NCBI GenBank assembly: GCA_037039925.1
Contig: JAXRKP010000353.1
Location: 245,001-309,000, forward strand
DNA length: 64,000 nucleotides
Direction of reading: 5' to 3'
DNA from: Doris montereyensis
Taxonomy: Eukaryota; Mollusca; Gastropoda; Nudibranchia; Dorididae
Positions 24,801-39,800 of the stretch are shown here, piece after piece. A program made the position numbers and the translations under genes. Under the pieces are notes generated by a model that was not told where the DNA came from, ran no database searches, and was given only the letters and a program-made list of their open reading frames with translations. Within the stretch, counting starts at the first letter, position 1; each line of letters starts with the position of its first letter.

Positions 24801-27800
24801 AGGTCCAGTTGCTGCTGAGCGGTCAGCTCCGCTGCGTTTACATTTATTGGCAAAGGTGATCTTCCTTTTCTTTTCTTAATGTTGTACTGTTAAGACTAAA
24901 ATGCTTACAGAAGTTTTATTATATATAAGAAGATAGGAGGCTCAAGATTTTGGGAAAGTTATGAATAAATCATTGGTTAAAATTCTGATAAACGTTAAAT
25001 CGTTAGCGGAATATGGGCTTGTAAATTGTGCAACTGCACTGCCAGGTGTGTTCGGGGTTTTTCTCGGACATTCTCATTTTCCGTGTTGCTTCCAAATTTG
25101 TTAACTGGATGCTGCGGACTAATACAACGATCGTATACAGTGTAGGCCTACTTTAGATCTAGTTGTAGTACTACACATACGTGTGTTGATCAATACTAAG
25201 AAAGGCCGTAAACCCCTGTGAATGAACTCTAAAGTAGGTCTGAAAGAGATTTAGCCATCCCATAATGTCAATTCTATGTTTTGGTTGTTTTAAAGAGCTC
25301 TTGTAGTAGAAGTTTATATAAGGAGAAGTGGGTGTTGTCCAGATTTAACATTGGAAAGAGCCACTTTTTTCTGGCGAATCAGGGCGGATGTAACACAAAG
25401 GGCAGATAGGGCCGAATTAAACACGAAAGGGTCAAAAAGGGAAGGAATTTGTCCTGGATTTTTTTCTGTATGGTTTTATGATTATGAAAGCTCAAGAGTT
25501 TTGAAAAAAGCTCACAAATTTAAAGAGAGATCACAGGTTTTGAAAGTTTGATATCGTTTTTAAAAATGAATTAAAAAAAATAAATTATGTTATCTTTTTT
25601 TTGTCCTTTAGGGATTGAAAATCTATGCATTAAACATTCATGAGATGTTGACACCAAGAAGTCCTTTAGGGATTGAAAATCTATGCATTAAACATTCATG
25701 AGATGTTGACACCAAGAAGGACACTCTATGGAGCTTAATTTTATATTGCGTTAAAATAGTCGCAGTTGTGTCAATGTAAGATATATATAAAAAAAGAAGG
25801 TAAACCCACAAACCAGGTTTTATTATTTCAGGCGAAGGATGATGATACTGAAAGCACCTCAAGCAAGTCATCCAGTAGATCAGTCAAAAGTAAACGCAGT
25901 GCTGCCAGCGTGGACGCAGAAGTTGACTCAGAACACCCCTTGAAGACTTTAGCCAAGGCGGCACGTGTGATGAATCCAGTGCAGTTTGATGTTGGAAAAG
26001 AAATCAGCTGTGGGAAGCCCTTGCCGGGTAAGAAATACAATGCAAATAAGAAAGTTCGTGATAGATGTGGGGTGAATCAAGGGGTCTGTGCCACAAAAAA
26101 GTCACATTTAAAAAAATGCTATCTTCACTTTTAATGGCGATTGGAACCAGGGTAAACATATAACGGTGGTAAACAGCCAAGGGATCTTTAACGTGCACAA
26201 GAGTGTTGTGATTCCTTTTATCGTCTGTCTCTCGATGGGACTAGTGTCGATTCACCTACCTGGATCAGGGGGTGTAGATTTTACTCGCAAAAACCCAAGA
26301 AAATTTTCACCCATCCACAGGGCGTCAGCCCATGACCTTTGGATGGAGAGGTTGACACCTTGACTCTGACTACAGTCCTCCTGAAGCCAGGGAAATTTGC
26401 AGTGATGATAAGTTGAACTTGCCCTCTCTTATAAAATAGTGATAAGAAGTTCTCAATGCGCTCATCTGAGCATCTTCTGGTCTTCAAATAGTGTAGAGTA
26501 TTGTTATGACACATCAGTGATATGTTTCCCCTGGTTGCATTTGCCATTAAACGTCACGACGATGTTTAAAAAAAAAGTAAAATTGACTGTCATTGCAATA
26601 ACTTTTTTATTCCTCCTCTATGAAAGAGTTACAAAAAAAAGTGCTTACAAAATTTAATGTCATGATTGGCAAACTCCAGTGCCACAAAGTCAAAGAGTCA
26701 AGAGCAAACTTTTTTGGGGGGGGGGGGGGGGGGGGGGGGGGCACACACACACACACACACTTACGTGGATGGTGCAGCTTCTTTTATTTTTTCTTATTTC
26801 ATCTTTGTTTCCTGAGATGACCGCACGTGGTGGATGCAGTAAATTTCTATGAAATAGACAAAGCCCCCACACCATTAAATCATAATTTCCCCCAGAGTTT
26901 GTTCTTGATTCTGGTGCAATAATTTCAAGTGAATTTAAAGGGACATGCACCTCTAAAGCTTTACGTTTCGTCACTTTTTGATGAAAATATTTGATCATTA
27001 CTTTGTTAGTTTGGTGTGTTGTGATCTTGTCTGAGAATGTGTCCAAAGCCTCCTCCATCTTGTATCTAATGTAACGACAAGCATGTTACACCCCAGTGTG
27101 CGATACCAAGTACGATTATTTGATCGGATTAATATTCAATACTGAGATTACGCGGTAAGCGTGAACGGTCAGCCATCTATTCCAACTTTTTAATTAAGCT
27201 GTTTAAAATGGCAGGGCTAGCTGACTGAAAATGATACTCACAAAGATGGGGAAACAATAAAGTTCACATTAATTCAAGTCACATTTGGCAGAACATTTTC
27301 TCAATCTCGGGATAATTTAAAAACTACATGCAAAACATGGTTACTCTTAGTGGCCTATCAACGGAGCCTTTGGTGAACAAAGATCGATCAACGCATAATT
27401 GTATATATATAGGGATGGCAATTGGTACTTTGTCTGTTCTGCTGTAAAGAGATTTGTTTATGATTTTTGTGGAACATTTGCCATTGAAGGTAGTTGTTAA
27501 CGTTGAAAGTCAAAGAAAGAGAAAAACAATTTTGGAGCAGGCTAATGTCCTTGGATTTTAAGTTGTGGAATATGGTTGGGCGCCTCTAAAAGGAATATCG
27601 TTGTACTTTGCCCACAACTGACTTTAGGATGTGCATGTTCTGATTGGCAAAGTGAATTTTGGGCTGAGTGACACAATAAAAACTCTATAGCTGTGATGTT
27701 TTGTAAGTTGCGTCTGACATTTACATTTGTATGACGTCAAGATTTCTGCTGAGCTATTAAGAGTTCTTCATTGTGACATTTGTTAAAATTGTTTAAAGTA

Positions 27801-30800
27801 AAGACATGTTGACAATTCACAAATCCGGTAAAACTTAAAGAAAGCAAGAGAGACAATATAGACAGAATGACTTGTAAAACATGGCTTGTGTCAGTACCTC
27901 AAGGCATTGCCGTATTTTCTCCCCTCTTTTCTGGTCATCCTGCTTCAGAAAGTAAGATAACGCACAATTTGTGAGGAGCTTATTTTAAATGTCACATTTT
28001 TTGTAATTTACCTCATTTTTTATTATATCCTAGTCCTTTGTCTACACTGCTTGTGCTCATTTTATCACTAACATTACAATCCCTCGCTGCAGTTTTAGAA
28101 GGGCGTGATAAACAGGTACTGGGGAAAAGTAGGACAGTGATCACTGTCAAGAATGCCTGAATCAGTAGCTATGTAATTGTGGCAGTGAATCGATTCATAT
28201 GAGAGAACATTGTAGGATTCAGGCGCCGGCCATTGGCAGCCGCCATAATGGTACAGCCGGTGAATTTAAAATTGTGGTTTTATATTTTAGCAAATGCTTG
28301 TGACGAAGGATAAATTGTTGTTTGGGCAAGGGCTCATTATAAAAAATATACACTTTGTCGTTGAGTTACGCAATTGAAAGGTATTCTGATTCCCTTTTTA
28401 TTAATTTATTTTATTTTATATAATTTATTTATTTTTGGTATTTTCAGGGAGTAGTAAAACGCACCTATGGCCGAGCCTTCAGATACCTTCCCAAAAAGCA
28501 AGCTCATGAGTTGGACAATGGACTGGTTCCTTTGCCGGCCAAGACATGTTTTTCTTGTAGCAAGTAAGAAACATTCAAATAATTAAATGATATTATAAAG
28601 TTTCCTAACACTCTAGTCGATGCCAGAAGGTATGATGTAACTATAGATGTGATGAATACAATGGCTTTTATGATTAATTCTTTTGGTTTTTGTGTGCTTT
28701 TGCAGAAGCTGCAGAGTTGCTCCCCTTATACAGTGTGATTATTGCCCTTTATTGTTTCATCTGGACTGCTTGAATCCACCTCTGACCTCCTTCCTACAGG
28801 ACGGTGGATGTGTCCTAATCATGTGGAACATTTCCTCGTACGTTTTGATGTGGGAAAATGAATCTTTGGTTTCCGTTAAGCTTGGAAGAACTAGATTTAA
28901 ACATTTGGATTGTGTACTTTGTTACCTGTGAGATTTCAATGCGTGTTTTCCATGATATCCGCCTGTTTTTGTATTTTAAATAGCTGTCCAATCGTGTGTA
29001 ATTAAGACCTCTCTAACTTGTTCTGCTTTTCTTTTATCTTCAGGATTCCCATCTCCTTAAAGTCAAAGTCTCACGGAGCGTCTCAGGTTGTGGGACAAGT
29101 ACACTGGGTTGGTTGACAGCAACACTGTGAAAATCGATTTTCTCAACAGAGTCCACCGCAAAAACCCCACGTTCCGATATAAACGGAAGCTACCATCTCG
29201 TCCTACAACCAATGTGAGGATTTTTAAAGCCTTCAATCTCCTCTCCCCACATGTCTTGCTTTCTCCTATCTTTTGTCCTTCTTTCCCAACCTTGACTCCT
29301 TCCCCATATTCTGTTTTAGTTGTTTGGATGTGTGTGTCATTTACATGACATAATATTATTTTAGTAAAGCTGTAAAAAAAGAAAAGAAAAATGAATTTTG
29401 AAAAAGTTAAGTGAAAGTCTAGTGTCAATAGGGCACTCTTCTTAAATTTAACTATAAATATGTAGGCTTTTCACATTGTTTAGCGTTCTGATGATTACGT
29501 GTTCGACTGCCTTCCAGGCGATCCAACTTCAATTCCCAGTCCTGGCATGATAGTTGGGTGTGTTTGTTTGTTGTTTTTATCAACCCAGTAGAGAGACAGA
29601 TAGCTTGGTCTTTTCAGACTCAGCTGTGGCATTTTTGAGTTACGGCTCTGTAACGTTTTCCCATCAAGTTTTGGGAGAAGCTAATTAAATTTACATAAAT
29701 TTTGGATTATATTTACTGCCAGTCAAACCAATGTTTTTGAACTGTCACTGCCTAATGAGGCTAACTAAAGCCTGAACAATTTCACCAAGGTAAAAAACAG
29801 CTTTTAAAATTTCAATGCTTGCCAGTTTGATTTGGCACTGTCATGAATGTTTTGCTCAGCTCTATCAGTGAATGACTAATTTGTTCAGTAATTACTGTAT
29901 ATTTATATAAACTCAGTGGAGTCATTGCCATAGTGTTGGACACACCTTTATAAACGTCTAGCAATTGCAACAAGCCTACAGCCATGGCTTTGGAATCATG
30001 CATTGGCAGGAGTTTTATTTGTTTCATTCATTTTTGTAAAAGGAGAAACATAGTTTGACTACAAATTTTTCAATTACAGGTTCCATCCTCCATTAAGCAA
30101 TTGTATGAAAATCCACCATTCCTTCTACCTGATCCATTAAAACCACTCCATCGTTCAGTGGAGTTCCCTGGCAGGGGCAATGCCGATGGCCCTTCCTTAG
30201 AGGAACAAGAAGAGGTAAAAGACAATATGTTTTTATCACAAGTTCTTATGTCGTAGCTACCAACCAGCACGTACAAAATGTATTTAGTACAGGTGTTTTT
30301 GTTTGTTTTCTTGTTTTTATTGAGTTGGTAAATCTGTGTTTACATTGAGTTGGGAAATCTGTATTTACCTTTAAAAGTATGTGTATGAGGGCTAACTGTG
30401 TTTTTCCCTTAAATAACCCTATTCTGAGTTCGCAAAACTACCGTTGCACTTCACCAGAAAGGCCAGCGATCGTCATATTTTTTTGTTATTTACCTTAAAG
30501 GGAGTTAATTGAAGTTCAATCATCAATATTTTTCAGAGTTTTACAGGCCGACATGCAGGTTAGGATTAGCTTGCACCGTCAGAGTGTGTTTTTTTTAATT
30601 TGAGAAGGTTGGCAGTTATGTTATGTACTTTGTAAGCGAATTGATTTCCTGACTATTTGGTGTCCAGTGGTCAACTTTGTTCTTGTTTCAGGGCTTGAGG
30701 TGTGCAACAGTTTTGCAAGCCTTTTTTATCAACTTAAAATTATTACAATTTACATGCATGTTATATTTTTTTTATTGGGTTTTTACATTTTTATCTGCAT

Positions 30801-33800
30801 CTGGAATTTGGCAGAGATGGAAATGTTAGAATTTTGTCACATTTTTATTAATTTCTTTCCTTTTTTTTACTGGAATATAAATGTCAAAGATGTAATTTTT
30901 TGTGATACTGTTTTGAAGAAGAAATGAGTGAAATTTCCCTTGCTTCAAGATTTATTTTTATTATCATTTTAATTGTCAGTTTAAAGAAGTAAAGCGGGTG
31001 CTGCTGGTAGGTCCTATTTCTTTCCTTTCCTTTTCTTTCATCTTGCTCTTACTTCATCCTGAGATCACCGCAATGGTGGACGGGGTAAATTTTAATGAAA
31101 CAAATAAACAAGCTTCAAGTAGATACGAATGTTTTAAAAATAACTTTTGTGGTGAATGAATATCATGCATACTTTCTTTGACTTCTTGAAAGCTGTTGAG
31201 ACAATGAGTTTTAAAAAAAATGTAGAAGTAGATTTTTGAGGACATTGCATCTTTCCTTGTTGACATCTTATCTGTACAATCTATAGCATGGATGTAGAGA
31301 TTCTGACTACTAAGTCTGCTAGTAAAATCCCATCTTCCTGTGTTTTCTCTATTTCAGTGGTTAACCAGTGTGGTTGCCATGCAAGCAAGCATCACAAAGT
31401 ACTTAATGCAAAAACAGTTTAAAAAATCTGGTGGAACAAAACCATCGGAAATCATTTGTACCAAACCAACTGCCTCCGTGGCTCCTGTTGTTCAGAGAGA
31501 CCTCAAAGTTTCTCGTCAAATCCATCCTTACCGTCATCAACCGCAATCTCATCGTTAACCATCAACTCGCAAACACCTGCGATCGCTACAAAAACAGCTG
31601 CCCTTTCCTCCACCCTCACATGTACCAGCCATAACTCCCTCAGTGGTGGCGAGTGATTCTCCAGTCTGTGATACCAAACAAACTTCAACTCTTTTGCTCA
31701 ACGGGATGAGCGTCCAAGAGCTACCGTCCCCATGCCTAGAAATCGGCAGCTCCTGCCAAATGGACCGTTCGAAGTGACCACCAGGGGAGCGGTCTCGTTA
31801 CTTTCAAACAGTTTGACTGTCAGACATCCTGGCATGTCTATTTCATCGACGATAAACGGTGATGTCAATTGTGTGGAAGGGCAGCATTCAACGGATAATT
31901 CGGATTGTTCCCAAAAATGTTTTAAGGACTAGGAGTAACAGTGTTGATTCCGTACCTTCGCCATCCTTGACGTCGACAAATCCTGCCTGGCCGGATGCGG
32001 ATCAAACCAATCTTGGCACCAGCAATAAAAATATTTTAGTCAGTACTCTCAGCAAGAATAACAATGCAAGCACTCTTGTTTCCAAAGTTGTTCCCGGAAT
32101 GTCTTCACAAACTGCCAAGGTCAGTGAATTTTGTCAACTTGTTTGGCCCAAATCCTTCACTGCCGCTGTTTTCAATATTGTGATCAAAATGATGAAACTT
32201 AAATGTTTACGAAAGTATGTTTGAATGGCTGGTTGCATTTTATATAGTCTGTTGCTCTCTCTCTCTCTCTCTGTGTCTTGTCTCTCTCTCTCTCTCCCTC
32301 CCTCCCTCCCTCCCTTCCTCTCAGTATGTACTATTTGTCCTATCTTGAAATTTAATCAATTGAGTCTGACGCACTCATTGCCTATCTTTAAAGGTTAAAA
32401 TGAGAAAAATACAACTCATGATCTACTTGCTCCCTTTAATTCATCATTTTAAAAACATGGGATATATTTAACCTTTTCACAACCGTGTAATTTTTACTTT
32501 TTTATATAAAACTTGAGTTGCAACTTGGCAATTCAATTATTTATAAAGTAGTGGGTGGAATTTAGTTTCTCACATTGCTTTATTTACATCATCTTAAATC
32601 TAAATCTGTAAAGAAGATTTAAAAGTATATTATTGCCACTTATAGTTCAGTCAGAAAGAATCTATTCCCAGCTCAAGAATGTTTTCTTTTTGAAAATAAT
32701 TAAATTTGGGATGCTTATTTTTATTCATGTATTTCACATTTTGAAGAAATTTACGAGCATATTAGTATGATTTTATGAAATTGTTGTGCTACATATGTGC
32801 AGTCATAGTTTTCACTGTTGATAAGGAATAAATGAGTTTTTTGAGTGAAATGGATTGTCAAGCCAGTAAGTTGCATGATTTTTAAGTCAATAATTTAAAA
32901 GTTCTATTACTTTTTAAGCCAGTAACCAATGTAATTTGCATAGGCTTCAATCAAGACAGTAGTTAGATGTATTATTTTCAAGCCAGCAAAGTAAGCTGTA
33001 TATATTTATAATCCCTAGCGAATAGTAAGCTGTAGGATATCATTTCAAGCAAATAATGTGTATCACATGTGTGAATAGCACGTTGGCTTTGACTTTGAGT
33101 CCCGTTGTATACAATGAATACTTTTTAATATTGCTCTCTTTCTTTTCATTCTTTGTTCCTCCACTCTTCTCTATCCTTTTAATGGGGACTCAGTAGTCCA
33201 AAGGCAAGGTGCCAGCCTTTGATCCCCGCCAACGGTTGAAACATTTTCTTGAGTTTTTTCGAGTAAGATCCACCCCCTGGTCCGTGTAGGTAGAAAAACA
33301 CCTAGTCCCATCGGAGATGGAGAATAAAAAAGGAAGTCCCATGTGCAGATCACAACACATTAATGACCTCTTGGCTGTTTACAGGGCAGTCCGGGCAAAA
33401 TTTAATTATCCTACCAAAACCCCAGAGATCACCATAGCAGTAGCTGTCGATTTGGGTAAAAATCAAATCAAATCTAATCCTTTTAATTTCCCTTAAGCTT
33501 GGTGGATAAGGTAAATGTTAAAGAAACAAAATGGCATTTTCCTCAGCTGTGCCAATTTTTTAATGTGTTTTTTCACAGGTCATCCTGCCAGCAGGCAAAA
33601 CCTCCATCATCAACAATGGTAACAGTTCTTCCCGTCTCATTGTTCAGCCATCCGTGAAGTCAACTACCTCAGTAACTGTTGCCCCTAGTCCTAAAGTCTA
33701 CACTGTTTCTGCTGGTGTGTATCAGTAGGCCTACTTGCAACTTAATTTGTCATTTTGTGCAATTGTTACTGTATGACTGAATACTCTTTTCCCAGTTAAC

Positions 33801-36800
33801 GACTCTGAAATCAGATCACTGAGGGCTCTGTGTCTTCTATGAACTTGTGTAAACATTACGCCGTTTACCTCCGTCCAAATGATGTCTCTGGTGTGCAGTT
33901 TCTCAATGTCTGTTTGACACAAAAGGTGACTGACTTGTCACTTCAGAATTTGTTACTGTTGTCGTCCAATCACTGTACGGGTACTACCGGTAGGTCCTAC
34001 TTCTTTCCTTCCTTCTTTGTCTTATGTTTCATCTTGCTGTTTCCTCTAAATTCACCCTGAGATCACCACAATGGTGGATGAGGTAGATTTCAATTAAATA
34101 AAACAGCCCATCGATTTGATATTGAGACCAATTGCTGTTTAATATAATTATTCCCACATCATTATTGTTGTTATTTCTATGAATGTTAATGGTTGTTGCA
34201 GTAAAAAGAAAATAATTAAAATTTGTCTCAATGAGAAAGCATTGGATTTTTTGTTCATCAAAGCAAAACTGGACGGGATGTTCAACTCGGTTTTCATTGT
34301 AGGGGAAATAGACCTACTCAGCCCAACTTTATCTTTTTTGCATTGGCTTCTTTCCACTAATCCTGATGTCTTGACTCGAGAATTACTGTTAAGATGCTAA
34401 AAGTCATTGTTAAAATAATTATTACCAATGCTGCCAGCTACTGCTAGAATTAACGGATTTTTATGCTTTCTTCTTCTTGTTTAAAGATTTCACTTCTTTT
34501 TTGTTGTTATCAAGATTGTACATCATCTCTTTCTTTTTTTCAAGATTGCGCGCTTTTTTAGCACAGCACGAGTTTGGTTGGTAAATCAAAATAATTGTGT
34601 ATCTTGGTCCAGGTGATCGTTTTGCTAAAGCGTAAGTCACGATATGGATGACACAGAAACTCTGTGTGGTGATAAAAATAAATGTTTTGCTTCATTATGT
34701 TGCTATTTTCTTTTGAGGTTCAGACAATTTTTAGCATTTTGCAAACTGTACACCCCCACCCCCCCCCAAGATTCCTCTCTTTGGCAAGCAGTCTCCCACT
34801 TTTTCTGTTCACGTGGTTAACAGTTCTGGATGACGTATTTCCATAAAGTGATAAGTGACAACTTCACGCTCAGAGAAGGCAGAAAATACATTAAGCCTAT
34901 TCTGTCGTCTTTGGTGGAATTGTCTTTTATTAATGTATATTATCATTTTTAAACCAACTCCACCGTGGCTCTCTTTGTCCTTTGGGTTTTTATGTTAATC
35001 ATTTTTAAATCCATTCCTCTCTTTATCCTTTGGGTTTTTATGCTTCTTCCACTAGTGATATTTCAGATTACATATCTTGTCTTTTGATTAATTACTTTTT
35101 GTTTGTGCTTCAATGTTAGGCAAGCCCCCAAATAACCTGTCAGTGATGTCTCACAGCAAGGGTGTCAACAACCTAAACACCATGGCACCTCTCCCATCCC
35201 TGGCTAATCTGAACACCATGCTACAGCAATGGATGGAAGGCAACTCAGGTATGGTGGTATTGACAGGGATTGTAGAGAGTCATACCTGATCACTTCAAAA
35301 TAAGAGTCATTTCATTTAATGCTCGTGCAACATATATTAAGCTTGAAAACTCGTAGACTACTGTTGTCGCATAGGTGCGATCACATTGCACTTACACGCC
35401 ACAGTACAATTGTCGCACATGTGGGATTGTAAGAATGCTGGGCCACAACTATAGAAAGATTGTGCATAGTGTTTGTGGTCTGGAGCATATGTAAGGCATA
35501 TTATTCTACTTCTGTTTCGTGCCGGAACAAGCTCTCCAGCGTGGACGGTTGATTTTTTATGAATTCTTTACTGCTCGCAGTGCAAGCCTTCGACAGTTTA
35601 CGTATTCATTGTTTTCCAATCGTAATTCAGTCAAGAATGGTCATGATGATATTCCTTCACCAGTTGACGATAGTGATGATGATGAAACGTACAAACTCCT
35701 GGCTTGTCTCGGTCTTTTCCCTCTGCGTCTAAATTGAGTACTGGTACCAGCATCCCATCTACTTCTAATGCATTGGAAGATCTGTGACAAAGCTCAAAAC
35801 CTTCACAAGCAAAAGAGTCACTGGGGTACAATGACTTCTTCTTGGTGCCGTCACTGTGAAATTCCACTTTGACCCAACGCTTGTTTTGAGAAGTACCATA
35901 CAGTTGAACAAATTTGACTCTTAGCCAGTTTGGTTTATTTACTGTTCAGGTAATGAAAAGACTGCAAAGTGAAATTAACTTTATGCCTTGTTTTCATTAT
36001 CTGACATCTGTTTTGTGGATGGAAATGGTGTATTGTGTGAATAGTGTCTCGGCCCCAAAAAGATTTTGAGCTTTTCAATTACACCTGTTCACTCATCACC
36101 TGTTCACTCAGACTCAGATAATGACACATACCAATTTTGTTTTTGGTGACAATATTAACCCTTTCGTTGCCGTATTTGACTGTAGTCGAAACCTACGGTT
36201 GACATTCATATTTCCGACATCAACAGTAGTTGAAACTTGACTGATTCCGCTAAAAATGCTGAATATAAATAAAAAAGGGAAGTAAATTGTTATGTAGAGT
36301 AGTTTCCTGTCCATCGTAATAGACTGCTGCTACTGTGTGAATTTTTTTCGTTCAAAATTTGAGCCAGATTTGATCTAGTTTACACCAAAGAAATCGTGGA
36401 TTTTAATGATGAACAGATTATGCACCGTCATGAATCTGATTCATGCTGTTGAAGATAGTCTAATTGAATATGATAGAGCTGTTGAAGAGCTAATTGACAA
36501 CGAAGTGGATGAGGTTCTTTGGGGGTGGTGGAGCACAAGTAAAGATAGGACGTGGCACTGTTGATGGTGGTGCCTGGCACTGGGAATATTTTCTCCTGAT
36601 GTGAGTCACTTCTAAGGCTTTCAGCCAAAGTGGGTGGCAACGTAAGGGTTAGGTTTGATCTCTTATGAACACTGTGTTAAAGAGAAAATGATAATAAATT
36701 TTAAAAAGTAATGAATATTTTAAACCGCCCATCTATTTTGGGTACTCATGCCATAAATTATTCAGTTCAACCTGTGAATCAAAGCTTAGGGGGTTAATTG

Positions 36801-39800
36801 ATTTATCTTGTGACTCTTGCGTGATGTCTTGCTCTCTTTGCATAAATCATCCCCAGACTTTGAACTGACAAAAGTAGACGAGAAGCTAACTCAGATTTTG
36901 GCCTGGCAGCGACTGCAGCAGCTTCTGCAGTCATCACCAACAGGGTCGGCAGGTTTGTCCTCTCATACCAATGCCACGCAAGTACAGCCACCACATTCTT
37001 GCAAGAAAGGGCTGGTCAATGGCTATTTGTCACAGCAAGGTAAGGAGTCAGTTTGTTCACTGGCACTGATGTCAGTCTTATCTTGTCCCACTACTAGTAC
37101 TAGTACGGGTTGACGCGTGTGGAGAAAATAATTGGCATTAAGTGACATTTTGTTTGTTTGTTTTTCGTATCAGAACTTTTTTGTAGTTAGATTTTGTAAC
37201 AAAAGTTCCTTCAAGGCTATTGCGGCCATAGCATGAAGCGGAACACTGGACAGGACGCTAGTATGCCACAGGTTTTCACTCCCGGGCTTGCATTTGAACC
37301 CATTTCTCCTGGGTCACATGGGGGAGATGAGTGTTTTTCTAAGTCGCGGGCCTAGCTTTGATGATCTCAAGTCTGGCACCCTAACCACTTGGCCACTGAC
37401 GCCACCATTTATTAACACGTAATATTATTAACATTATATTCATTCTTGTTTCCTCCTACTACTTCTGTTTATCGTTTCAAAAACTTCCCTTACCTTGAAT
37501 TTGAATGACAAGATCTGTGATTTTGAAGGATCGCCAATCCTTGGTGGTGTGGTGCTTTCTGACTTTAATTGTCTACCAGCAGAGAGAGAAATATGAATTT
37601 AGTTCTTCATGTACACCCACCGCATAGAGCTGCAAAGGGCAGAATGTGCTATGCCAACTGCATGAGATATGTTCATTGATCATTTGCCGTATAGTGAGTA
37701 CAGTAATTGCCATTTTGTTTTTAAAAAAAATCCAATTTTCTTACTTAAAGTTGTCATTGAAACAAAAAAAATTTACAGTTTGATTTCTTCTTCAGGCTCT
37801 ACTGAAGTCGAGCTCGCGCCATGCTGTGTCCTTTGTCAGGAAAAGGGGAGGCAATCGCCATGTCATACAGAACACTCACGCTAGGAACAGGTCAGTTGGC
37901 CGTAATGCTCTCGCACTTAAAGCTGTAGGCTAAAGTCAGGTTTTCGCAATTTTGTCACCTTGGTTTTTTTTTTTTCTGTTTTGATAAATCAACAAACAGA
38001 ACCAGTGTGCCCATTTTTGAAAAAACAAGACAGGGAGATAATCCTAGAGAATAGAAGGAAATCATGCTTCCTGAAAAGTGTGAGAATGATATGAAAATAT
38101 ATCACGTTTAGAGCCGTTTGAGTTTGAAACTTTGAATTCCCAAAGCCAACAGCGCCAAAGTCCGTGGTTTTGGGCATTTTTTCTCTAAATGACATAATTG
38201 TGACTTAAGCACAGTATTGAAATGACGCCTTCAATTATTGTGATATTTAAAGTGGGTTGTCGTTTTCGTCCTTGTTGCAATTACAGCTGCCCCTTTATTG
38301 GTTTCGAATGGCATGTAGTCATGATTCTCATTCATATTTGGAGAAATGATCTCAGAAAGTAATGCATCCATCACAATTAGATCTACTCTTGTTTGTTCAA
38401 TACTCCATAGTTGAATATCCAGTTAAAAAAAGAGGGTGCAGAATTTTTTTGGTCATGTACAAATTGGTCATTTGGTGGCTAAATTACTGTTAGTGGTGTG
38501 GACAACTCTTATTAGTTTCGCATGAATGAACAGAGCTTGCTGTTTTCATTCTTTACGACATTTTGTTTCCTCAGGGGCTGGCATGGATGTGAACCTTAAT
38601 GATTATGGCCACTGCAGCTTTATTTCTGGCCATCATGCTACGATATTCTATGATGAGGTAACCTTTGTTTTGTTTACTTTTGCTCATAGTAGGTAGTCCA
38701 AACTGAAACCTCAAGTGTAAGTGTAAGCAATGGGAAAACAATTGCTATTACTGGAAAGAACTTTATAAAATCATTTCTGTAGCACCATATTAAACGAAAC
38801 TACAAATTTTTTAATTTTTCGTAAAAACGATTACTCACAAAACTCATACTTCTTAACTCAATCCCACCTAAGCCCCACTCCTGAATCTACCCCCTGTACC
38901 TAACACAAGGGAAATAACTCTTCCACAATTTTGACAAACTTTTTTAAAAATCACTACAGACAGGCACCCAGACATGATAAAAATATGAAATAAACTGCAA
39001 AAAATTCCTAGAAGACTAAAGTTTTATTTCCATATAAAAATAAGAGTTGAAAAAAAGAATTACTTGCTAAAAAAAATTTCAAACTGAACAAAAAGCGAAA
39101 AAAATCAAGAAAGACCACAAGAACACAATCCAGAGAAAGGAATCATTAATTTATATATATAATAATAGTACTAAGTTCAAACAGTCCAGGCCACAGTCAA
39201 TAAATCCAAGAATGAATAAATATAATCTAATATCCCCCATCTCATCAAAGTGAATAACCCTAGGCCTTTCTGCGTTGTTTAGATCATCCAACGTCGTCCA
39301 TTCAAGATTATGATGTAGATCTAGATTCTACTTCTCCTTCACCACTCCCCTCGTCCTCCTCATCATCTTCGTCGTTCTCAACTACGAGATCGGCATCAAT
39401 GTCCGGTAGATCTACATTATCTTCATCTTCCTCATCTAAATTCAAAGTTAAAGGATTATAATCGTGACCGTGTAGGTCTCAGTCATCCGTTACATTACGG
39501 AACAAATTCAACAGGTCGTCCATTGTAAGCGTGAGGTCGATTTTGGTAGAAAAAATTGCGTGTAATTTCAGCGAGGATAGCTTCGCAATGAAGCAACGTA
39601 AACGAAAGGAAAAGCCCTAAAAATACCCGGATATGGCACCTACAACGGAAGTCTCGTGAAATTATAATTGAACGAGATTTCCGGTATTTATAAAGGTTTG
39701 AAATAACGAAAGCGAAAGTGCTACGTCACCGGGCGACTACGGGCGATCTAGGTAGGCGCACGGCTCCCTGAACGGGCGACTATGGGTGCTGTAGGTGGGA

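Noticed and set aside
24781..24860. A possible extra PHF12 exon between exons 3 and 4
   Set aside because: A short open stretch ends in aag|gtgatc, but the peptide does not resemble PHF12 and exons 3 and 4 already join in phase.
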